The translations under genes were made by a program, and so were the position numbers. A stretch of DNA of 64,000 nucleotides, from positions 1,051,403 to 1,115,402 of the forward strand of contig VYZB01000219.1 in assembly GCA_013397455.1 (NCBI GenBank). The letters are read 5' to 3'. The notes beneath the pieces were generated by a model. The model was not told the DNA's origin. It saw only the letters and a program-made list of their open reading frames with translations, and did no database searches. The stretch comes from Crotophaga sulcirostris (taxonomy: Eukaryota; Chordata; Aves; Cuculiformes; Crotophagidae). The stretch's first letter is position 1. Every line of letters starts with the position of its first letter. Below, piece by piece: positions 55,593 through 64,000 of the stretch.

Positions 55593-56564
55593 AGTTCTGT
55601 GGTCACCATAAAGATGCACTTTTGTTCTCCTCCCCACTGAGCACTGCTGGTCCAGCCTGAGTGCAGAGGCAACAGCAGCTCCATAGAACAGCAAGAAGAC
55701 ATTGCTGCCTCTCTGGAGGTGGTAGAGCCCTCCTCGAGCTTGGCAGAAAGAAGGGCTTTTGCCAGGACCTGCTTTGCAAACCTTTATGAGGAAAACAGAG
55801 CAAAATAATGTCCAGGATGCTGCAGAGCATGCTTGGTGGAGGGAGAACAGCTCTGCCTCCCATGGAGAAGAATAAGCAATATCTGGATTTTCCCTCCATG
55901 GTGCCACTGCTCTGTGGAGGAGGGCTTAGAAGGGCTACTGTGACAGTGTGCATGGAGCTTGAGTGGAAAAAGCATCTCTGTGTTCAAAGGAGATGGGAAT
56001 TATTGTGGTTGTAGATGGGGAATTATACATCAGGAGAGCAGAATACGAGTTATAGCGGCATTTAGCGTGAGCTGCCATAAAGAAAGGAAAATACTGTAAA
56101 AGGTAGAGCCCAGCAGCAACACAGCTTGACATTAGTGCACAAATGTTATTAGAGAGAATACTGCGTTAATGCAGAATAGCCCAGGAATGCTAACGAGGGG
56201 CTGCTCAAAGTCTCCTCCAGAAGGTGATGTAGCCTGCGAGGTTTTCTTAGTTTGAGAAAACCACAGCACAAAGTCTGGTTGATTTTAAACCAATCTGATA
56301 GATTTGTCTGAAAGGAGAAACCGCTAAAGCCAGGGTCAATAACCAAGAGCCCTTGGTGGGGCAGACCAACACAGACTGCCATGACCTTGCTGAATGGACA
56401 CTTTCTGTGGCAGCATTGTGGTAGGACTTGGTGAATGGAGGGGCAGTGGAGAGCGATGTCAACACTGGGGAATCACGGGACCAGCCATCCTCGCTCCTGC
56501 CTTGGTGAGATTGTACTGTGAGAACTTTCTGTGGGATGTCACCTAAAGATTTTAGAGGCTGGGG
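55593..56564. other. Single-copy DNA with a possible conserved block
   Basis: 56,000-56,200 is AT-rich and high-complexity (for example 'gagttatagcggcatttagc' and 'actgcgttaatgcagaatag'), regulatory-looking but unproven. No exon recognised. Confidence 0.4.
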
Positions 56565-57123
56565 TCAAGACTCTGCCCCTCTACTCCGCTCTCATGAGAC
56601 CTCACCTGGAGCCCTGTGTTCACTTCTGGAGACCTCAGCGCAGGAAGGACGTGGAGCTGTTGGAGTGAGTTCAGAGGAGGCCACGGAGATGATCCCAGGG
56701 CTGGAGCACCTCCTGTATGAGGACAGGCTGAGAGAGTTGGGGTTATTCAGCCTGGAGAAGAGAAGGCTGTTGGGAGACCTTAGAGCAGCCTCCAGTACTG
56801 AAAAGGGCTCCAGGAAAGCCGGGGAGGGGCTCTTGATCAGGGAGTGTAGGGATAGGATGAAAGGGAAGGGTTTTCATCTGCAAGAGAGGAGATTGAGATG
56901 AGATCATGGGAAGAAATATTTTGCTGTGAGGGTGGGGAGGCCCTGTCCCAGGTTTCCCAGAGAAGTGTTGGCTGCCCCATTGCTGGAGGTGTTGAAGGTC
57001 AGGTTGGATGGGGTTTTGAGCCCCCTGATTCAGTGGGAGGTGTCCCTGCCCATGGCAGGGGGGTAGAACTGGGTGATTTTTAAGGTCCTTTCCAACCAAA
57101 ACTATTCCAAGATTCTATGTTTC
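56565..57123 (+). mobile_element. CR1 LINE fragment, dominant subfamily (copy 26)
   Basis: The best copy for following the frames. [20 protein letters not shown] lies in one frame. After 'gaggaggccacgg' the family frame continues one base earlier as [20 protein letters not shown] and [20 protein letters not shown], and stops at TGA 56,899-56,901. In the same register KKYFAVRVGRPCPRFPREVL follows. It ends with a degenerate tail (ccaagattctatgtttct). Confidence 0.95.
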
Positions 57124-59065
57124 TAAGAAGTTCCCCTGACGTTCCTCCCCAAGGATGTGATCTGTAGTGCATGCTGTCACCCCACTTATTTCATGCCCCA
57201 GCAGTGAAATGGTGCTGGGTCTTTGTAGACATTTGCCAGGCATGAGACTCTGTATGCACAGCCTTTTCTCATGCAGGTGGTCGGCTGTCCTGCTCCCAGC
57301 CTCTCCCTGCCCGCTAACATCTCAGTAATGCCAAGTTTTACACCACCTTCCACTCACTTACCCCGACTCACCAACATGTCACTTACACCACCATTCATGT
57401 CACCACTGATTCGGGCCCATAATGTGCAGTGTGTCACCTCAGAAGAGGATTAACCACAGAGAGCTTTAGAGCCAGCCAAGCAGAAAGCAAAGCATATGTC
57501 ATCTCTCCTCATGTTTACAGGAGAGAACATCACCTGGCATCACCAGAGACAAGGGCACACGTTGAATGATCTCCTCCTTGGGAACCAGCGTTGATGGTGC
57601 TGCAGCTCCAGCACATCCAAGGACGCTGCCCCAGCAGCCCTGCCCTGCGGAGTCCATGCAGCAGCTGCACCCACAGTCGAGAACTCACCCCAACCTTGTG
57701 CCAGGGCAGAACTACATCCATTTCCATTGTCTTGGGACTCAGAAGGGGAAAACACATTTCTTCAGGGCACCTCTAGCATTAAAACACCTGAAAGCAGAAC
57801 CCAGCTTGATCTACCTCATCCTAAGGAGGCTTAATTGCAGAGCAGTTTGCTGCGAACTTGTCACGAAATGCTCATCTCCTTTGCTGTGTCACCATGCATT
57901 TGGCACTCCTTTTCATCACAATCTCTTCCTTTAATGTCTGTATCTTTTAGAGCTGCTTCTCCTGCGGTGTTTTCGCTCTTGTATTTCACACCTCTGGGCA
58001 ACTCTGGTTGAGATCCTTCAGCATTGCTCCTTCGTGAGCCCTAGGAGAGCCACGGTCCCATTCATATTGGCCAGAAAACCATTGTGGATGGGCAGGGAAA
58101 TGTGTTCATCCTCATCTTTGTTAAGATCTTTGGATTCCTATTGCATATCAGACCCTGGCTGGCTTTTGTCTCAGTCACAAGAACACACTGTATCTAAGGA
58201 CTCATACCTCTACTCAGTTTCTGAAGCATTGCGCTTGTCTTGTCACCGGCTCATGTCTGCAGGAGTTAGTGTGTCAGCATAATGTGTTACTACCTGCCAC
58301 GGTGCCTCTTCATTATCTGCTCCTTCTTCAGCATCTGCAGTCCCCCGCCACCTTGTGTGGTGACAGGCCCTGGGAGAGGGAGGAGTAGAGGAACCTCCTA
58401 GAGACCAGTTGCCTGAGGGCTGTTTTAATATCCCCGTGGAGCGAGCTGTTCTGCTCTCATTTCTGTCATGGCAAGGGTAAGGCAGCTCGCAGGGAACCAT
58501 CACTGGCAGCTTGGTGACAGGGCTGTGCTGGCGTTCTGTGATGGACCTGCTTGTGCTCTTGAGAATGTGGCCTTCACCATGGTCAGGAGCAGACAGGGTG
58601 GCCTGGTGAAACATCCTCCCCGTTGCAAGCAATGCTCCTTGTCCTGTGCAAGCAACCACTTGCAGCTGCAGTGCTGGGGAGAAATGGGCCCATGTCCGGT
58701 TTTCAGCCATTACCAAGTGCTCTGGTGCTTGCAAGATGGGCCTTCCACCTTTCCTACGCTCCTACAAGAGCACAAGGTGGGTATCCAGTCTGATGTTAGA
58801 GACAAGCCAAGGGATGCTGAACCACATTAGGATTTGTAAGCCCTCTATTTGCATGTTGGGAACACTGAATCCGAATTGGAACCAAATTTTAACCACATGT
58901 GCTGTTAATGCCGTTATCCAAGTGATGGAGGCTGGACATAGCTGAAGAATTCGGTTACAAAAACCAACCAGAGCTGCTGGACTCCCCGGTTTGCACAAGG
59001 AAAGTGTGAAGGTGTCCAAGCATGCACACTGGAGACCATGTCTGTGTGCACCTCTTATCCATACA
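57124..59065. other. Single-copy DNA, no gene recognised
   Basis: A CA-rich stretch (CACC/CACT words) spans about 57,335-57,415. Frames of up to 163 codons (58,243-58,734, minus) have no recognisable domains. Confidence 0.45.
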
Positions 59066-59627
59066 TAGAATCATGGAATGGTTTGGGCTAGAAGGGATCC
59101 CAAAGCCCATCCAGTTCCACCCCCCTGCCACGGACAGGGACACCTCCCACTGGATCAGGGGGCTCAAAACTCCATCCAACCTGGCCTTGAACACCTCCAA
59201 GCATGGGGCAGCCACCACTTCTCTGGGAAACCTGGGACAGGACATCCCCATCCTCACAGCAAAACATTTCTTCCTAAGATCTCATCTCAGTCTCCTCTCT
59301 TGCAGCTGAAAACTATTCCCCCTCATCCTATCCCTGCACTCCCTGATCAAGAACCCCTCCCCAGCTTTCCTGGAGCCCCTTTCAGTACTGGAGGCTGCTC
59401 TAAGGTCTCCCCACAACCTTCTCTTCTCCAGGCTGAACAACCTCAACTCTCTCAGCCTGTCCTCATACAAGAGGTGCTGTAGCCCTGGGATCATCTCCGT
59501 GGCCTCCTCTGAACTCACTCCCAACAGCTCCATGTCCTTCCTGTGCTGAGGACTCCAGAACTGAATGTAGGGCTCCAGGTGGGGTCTCAGGAGAGCAGAG
59601 TAGAGGGGCATCTCACAATCACCTTTG
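59066..59627 (-). mobile_element. CR1 LINE fragment, dominant subfamily (copy 27)
   Basis: About 560 bp. The tail is 'catagaatcatggaatgg' and the 5' limit lies beyond 'gagagcagagtagagggg', where it keeps the older family sequence that copy 22 has altered. The one-base deletion is present ('gtggcctcctctg'), as is the TGA ('gatctcatctcagtctcc'). The complement reads MPLYSALLRPHLEPYIQFWS. Confidence 0.95.
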
Positions 59628-60469
59628 GCTCATGTTCACCCTGTGCCTCAGGCATATGCATGCACGCTCATCCATCTGTGTGGTTGTTAAGTCTGCTCTT
59701 TATTTAAATGGGAATACAAGGTTCTTGAGGCTTGTAGGAGTTGTCATTGGGCTGGGCAGCGGGTGGGAGAAGGTGAGCTCATGCATGCATCCCCGTGCAA
59801 AGTGCCTGACACACCTGTAATGAGGATGATTGAATGCTGAATGCAGGATGATACAGAACAATATAAGTAAGTGGTTTTAGTGTCAGCAATCTTCAAACTT
59901 GCTGTCAAAGGGAACATTTAAACGATTTTCCTGCTACTCCAACGCATTCAGGTTATATTTATACCCAGAGAAAATTGGTGCTATAAATGTCAGGTTTGGA
60001 GAAGGGCTGGCTGCATCCATCAGAGGAGGAATTAGAAAGTAAGGAGGAATGATGTATCACTGCCAGCTGACAGACCTGTCTGGAACGAAAATCCCTGGGT
60101 CCTGACACACCCCACAGTGTTCCCCAGGCTGAGGAGCCTGCAGTGACACCCTGTGTTTGCACACATGGAGTAGAGCAGACAGGGCCCCAAGCTGGCCGGA
60201 GCTTTGTGGGGGAAGTGCCTGAGGTGTTTAAAAGCCAGCTTTCAGCAGAGCACAAGAGAACGATGAAAAACAGTGAGAATTCTGTTTTGTTGGAGTGAGA
60301 ACAAAAATAAAAGAGATCTTAAAAAAGCCTTGCCCTGCCCACTGTCCAGGGGCTTCATACTTTCTTCTAGGCTTATTCTCAGTCTAGCAGTTTGCAGCGA
60401 TTTCCAGCAGCCCTCCACAGTGTCTCTTGAGTCTCTTGTCCCTGTCTCCAGCCCAGCTGGGCACCTAGA
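59628..60469. other. Single-copy DNA, no gene recognised
   Basis: Mixed composition; frames under 100 codons and no repeat recognised. Confidence 0.5.
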
Positions 60470-60678
60470 ATCATAGCATCATTGAGCCTTAGAATCGTTA
60501 AGGTTGGAGAAGATGTCTAAGGTCATCCAGTTCAACCATCAGTCCAACCCCATCGTGCCTACTAAACCGTGTCCCCAAGTGCCACAGTCACAGTCTTTTT
60601 GAACCCCTCCAGGGATGGGGACTCCATCACTGCCCTTGGCAGCCTCTGCCAGGGCTTCACCACTCTTTCAGTAAAGAG
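60470..60678 (-). mobile_element. CR1 LINE 3' fragment, second subfamily (copy 28)
   Basis: The 'agaatcatagcatcattgag' tail is followed by 'agaatcgttaaggttggag', 'ccagttcaaccatcagtcc' and 'cccctccagggatggggac'. It stops after 'ctttcagtaaagag', inside the NFFT equivalent. Confidence 0.92.
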
Positions 60679-61394
60679 ATCTGCTCCCTGCTCTCAGTAG
60701 CCAGACTGCACATTCAATGCCTCGCCTGCTAGCCTATTGCCCTTGGCCTGGCACTGCCCTTTGAAGAACCCTGACCATCCTGCTGTCATCCTGCAGCTGG
60801 AGGATGATCTTGGTCCTTCTTTATCCAAAGGAACTGGCTTCTCCGGTTGGGTCTCTGCTGAAAGTGCTTGACTGGGCTCCCAGGTCCCGCACTGCCCAGG
60901 TTTGCCAAAGTACCAGTGGGCAGTAACAGCCCTCTCACCTAAATTATCACCTCTCAGGAACTGCCTGTGGAGTTAGAGGGTTCCTTCCTTCTCCAAGGCA
61001 TCTCCATAGCTCCAACCACCTTCCGTCAGAGCTGGTTTCCTGTTTCCAAAGCAGGGGAAGGTGGGACACACACACTGGGGAGTCTGTCAGAAAGGGAGGA
61101 CATTTGGAGTTGGAGCAGCAGAATGTGTGCAGCTGTTAGGAGTCTGCAGGTGGAAGATTCAACCTTTCTTATCCCTCCAGGGATGGCCCAGCATCTGCTT
61201 TCAGGGCAGACAGGCCAAGCAGAGCCGTGCAATGTGTGAAGGTGTGCGGGGAGGTGAGATACATGCAGGGAATTTCAAAAGCTTGATGAAATTGCTGGGA
61301 TGTCTGGAGAAAGCCAGAGCTTTCAAAAAGACTTTTAGGATCTCTTAGGTAATGAGGGATGATTTCCCACAAAATGCTTGCTGTCCTGAAGCTC
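60679..61394. other. Single-copy spacer, no gene recognised
   Basis: Nothing recognised; frames under 100 codons. Confidence 0.5.
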
Positions 61395-61832
61395 AGCCAA
61401 AGTGGAGCTGTTGGGAGGGTGGACAGGCTGAGAGAGTTGGTGTTGTTCAGTCTGGAGAAGAGAAGGCTCCAGGGAGACCTTAGTGCAGCCTCCCAGTACT
61501 GAAAGGGGCTCCTGGAAATACATTTTATGTATTTCTCCAGGACAGACATTTTATAAGGTCTGTTGTGACAGGACAACGAGCAATGGTTTTAATCTAAGGA
61601 AAGGGAGATTTAGACTGAATGTAAGGAAGAAATGTTTTCCTGTGAGAGTGGGGAGGCACTGGCACAGGTTGCCCAGAGAAGTTGTGGAGGCCCCATCCAT
61701 GGAAACATTCAAGGTGAGGCTGAATGGGGCTCTGAGCAACCTGATCTGGTTAAAGACATCCCTGCTCCTGCAGGGGGGTCAGACTGGATGACCTGTAAAG
61801 GTCCCTTCCAACTCAAAGCATTCTATGATCCT
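61395..61832 (+). mobile_element. CR1 LINE fragment, older (ancestral-type) subfamily (copy 29)
   Basis: Ends 'aagcattctatgatcctc'. The frame at 61,483-61,791 is open: GRFRLNVRKKCFPVRVGRHW, HRLPREVVEAPSMETFKVRL, NGALSNLIWLKTSLL. The codon that is TGA in the dominant group is CTG here (61,615-61,617). A short inverted duplication sits at 61,511-61,541, in place of the usual 'aaagctggggaggggctcttg' block. Its frame ends at TGA in 'actggatgacc'. Confidence 0.92.
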
Positions 61833-62855
61833 CCTTGCAGGTCATAACATGGAGATCCCTCTGTGTGAAATGAGGGATGGATGCTTATGGTCTAAGGGCT
61901 TTTTCCCAATTCTGACATCTGTTTGATAATTTATTCATGCCTGGGCTCTACAATAAAGCCAACAAACTGTAATTTCATTGCACCTGCTGCATGGAGAAGA
62001 CCTTTTTGTGGTACATATGTTGCAGTATGACAGCATCTTGGAAGTGGCACAGTTCAGACTTTGCTGTTGACGTAAGATGGCTTGATAAGATGGCACATCT
62101 GATGTCAGTGCCCAACTGTGGGCCAAGAGACCTGATCCGGTGCAAACCTACTCCGAAGGTTCAGCTGTTCAAAGCATTCAGTGGAATTTGCTTTTCCCCA
62201 GCAAACTTCCTGTCATATCCTGCCTTGCCTGCCCTTTTACAGCCAGGGTGAAGCTGGAATAAATAGCACTTTGTTTGCTGTTGCAAATTTGACAGAAATA
62301 TGAACATGTATTCAAACATAATCCAGGTCAAATTGGCGCTGGCAGGTGAACCAGCAGCATGCAGCTAAATGGAAGGGCTTGTTGAAATTCGGTTAATTGC
62401 TGGGCAAAAAATAAAACATAAACAAGTGGAAAAAAATTGCCATTCCCAACAACCTTTCATAGATCAGCAGGAAATCATTCCTAGTTCAGTTAACGGGTCA
62501 TGTTGACAAGTTTGAGAGCAAGAAAAGGTCAGCACTGCAGGGTGTGTAGGAGGGCAGGAGGGGATTCCAGTGGCAGATGCAACGGGAGCTCATCTCTGCC
62601 CTGAAATCTCCTCCAGCTTTGCCTCCCCCCAGAACCATCTCTATGTGCTGATACTAGTGCCTCCTGCCTCTGAGCCATCTGCCCTTACAAAATGCTCTGG
62701 GAATGGAGCCCGTACTCACCACTGCCAAACCCTGCGCTTTGTAAAGGCAAAATGCAGGTCTGGGTCAAACTGCATCACAGGAAGCTCCTCACCTTTGGTG
62801 TGCACCACGTGGACCACCAGAATCAGCCAGCAAGCCTTGTAGTCAGGATGCAAGA
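61833..62855. other. Single-copy DNA with a possible conserved block
   Basis: 62,260-62,470 is AT-rich and high-complexity, with GGTTAATTGCTGGGC and AAATTTGACAGAAATATG-type words. No exon recognised. Confidence 0.4.
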
Positions 62856-62934
62856 AGTGAAAGGGGGAGGATTTAGATGAGATCTTAGGAAGAAATGTTT
62901 TCCTGCAAGGGTGGGGAGGCCCTGTACCTGGTTG
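62856..62934 (+). mobile_element. CR1 LINE internal scrap (copy 30)
   Basis: About 80 bp matching only the 'gatgagatcttaggaagaaa' to 'ggggaggccctg' block, cut off at 'tacctggttgaattcaaac'. Both ends are lost. Confidence 0.85.
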
Positions 62935-63162
62935 AATTCAAACAAAATTTGGCTGAGGGAAGTGGCAACACCAAAGTGTCCTGTGAGACCTTCAGTGCTC
63001 TGAGTGTATAAAGGCAGCGTGGACAACAGCATGTGCCCTTGGGTCATCTCTAGATGGATCATCTCTCTCCATTGATTCGGGTAAATCAAAATATCATTCA
63101 AAAAAAAGGGTCATTTTAGTGGCTGTAGGGCTGTCCGTACCACGTGGCAGCTGAGCAAGATG

Positions 63163-63357
63163 GAAAGGGGTGGGGCAGCCACCACTTCTCTGGGTAACCC
63201 GGGCCAGGGCCTCCCCACCCTCACAGCAAAACATTTCTTCCTAAGATCTCACTTAAATCTCCCCTCTTTGAGCTTAAAACTGTTCTCCCTCATCCTATCC
63301 CTGCAGTCCCTGATCAAGAGCCCCTCCCCAACTTACCTGGAGCCCCTTTAAGCAGCT
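63163..63357 (-). mobile_element. CR1 LINE fragment lacking its 3' end (copy 31)
   Basis: Runs from 'ggggcagccaccacttctc' to 'tggagcccctttaagcag' on the complement. The terminal ~110 bp (LIQWEVSLP to tail) are missing. The TGA site is altered ('gatctcacttaaatctcc'). A 35-bp tip in the opposite orientation lies 100 bp away. Confidence 0.92.
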
Positions 63358-63456
63358 TCTGATGAGTGGGTTTGGTAGGTGTTGGATCCTGTTACTCCAG
63401 CAGCACTGGCCAATGATAGTTCTCAGCAAACATGGTCTGGGGCTGGTTTTGGGCTG

Positions 63457-63491
63457 ACCCAAACCATTCCATGGTTCTATGATTTTATGAA
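63457..63491 (+). mobile_element. CR1 LINE 3' tip (copy 32)
   Basis: 'acccaaaccattcc' followed by 'atggttctatgattttatga'. Only the last ~35 bp are recognisable. Confidence 0.75.
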
Positions 63492-64000
63492 AGCAACGGA
63501 ATCCAGGAGGCTCTGGGAAGCTGAAGATGTCTCACTGATCCCAGAGGCATGACCAGTATTCTTATTGCGATTTGACATGGTAAGAATCAGACACATGTAT
63601 AAAGACCCTGGAATGAGAGTCCCACCAGCACTGGGGCTGATCCATGGTGTGGGTAGACTTCTCCCACTGCAAGTCCTCAGGAAAGGGTGGATATAGCTGT
63701 GGGAAGGGTAGAGGTATCCAGTGTATTGGCTGGGAAAGAAGCTTGAGGCAAGTCCCCTCTGCTCAGGGACACAGGATTCAGAGTGTTTTCTAAAATAGGA
63801 TTACAACCAAGAAATATGAGTTCCTAATCCATTCTCTCCCTAACAAAAATAAGACTCAATGAGCTGCTCAGGTCAGGAGAAAGCACTAATCTCTGCAGTA
63901 TCCCCATGCTTTGGTCTGGCAGACCTAGACTGCCTGGTAGTGACTCGGAAGTGCTCCAGTGGTCTGCAGCAAAAGCCCAGTGACTGGGACAAAGTTGCAG
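63492..64000. other. Right edge, no gene recognised
   Basis: Nothing recognised in the last 500 bases. Confidence 0.5.

Noticed and set aside
1..64000. tRNA, rRNA, CRISPR array, bacterial operon, provirus or LTR element
   Set aside because: I looked for tRNA-type B boxes, direct-repeat arrays, ribosome-binding-site spacing and retroviral pol or LTR hallmarks and saw none. Solo LTRs cannot be excluded by eye.

Overview
The window reads as a stretch of bird genome without protein-coding genes. The main evidence is about 34 fragments of CR1, the dominant LINE retrotransposon of birds. All are 5'-truncated, and most still end in the typical tail (ATTCTATG repeats, or their complement at the left edge of minus-strand copies). 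By my own coordinates they cover roughly 12 kb of 64 kb (about 19%), high for an average bird. This hints at a CR1-rich lineage such as woodpeckers and relatives, or at a CR1-rich chromosome region. That lineage guess is an inference. No tRNA, rRNA, CRISPR, bacterial, viral or complete host gene structure was recognised. The open reading frames present are CR1 ORF2 remnants, antisense shadows of CR1, or chance frames. The locus could lie in an intron or between genes; I cannot name it. Layout: 0-15 kb holds CR1 fragments in both orientations, a quadruplex-type G-rich motif near 4.87 kb and a MIR-like relic near 9.2 kb. At 15.5-16.05 kb lies an older CR1/L3-type relic of the kind abundant in turtles and crocodilians. 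At 17-32 kb CR1 copies are sparser, with long single-copy stretches, some looking like non-coding regulatory DNA (18.4-18.7 and 24.5-24.96 kb). At 32-45 kb there are more CR1 copies of several subfamilies. At 44.7-50.5 kb is the longest interval free of young CR1. It holds a polypurine and a polypyrimidine tract, an AT-rich block full of homeodomain- and SOX-like words, a CpG-rich patch (about 68% GC), a decayed reverse-transcriptase relic and a MIR1-like relic. At 50.5-64 kb CR1 is dense again. The most interesting signal is inside the CR1 copies. The commonest subfamily shares two apparent ORF2 lesions: a one-base deletion just after the '[10 protein letters not shown]' segment, and an in-frame TGA in the 'GRFRLDIRK' segment. 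A second, co-resident CR1 group keeps this region open (52,677-53,213 and 55,233-55,589). Copies at 61.4 kb and 10.4 kb look like ancestral and intermediate states. If confirmed, the commonest CR1 here spread from a source with a broken ORF2 C-terminus, so it is either mobilised in trans or does not need that region. I found no new multi-gene system.
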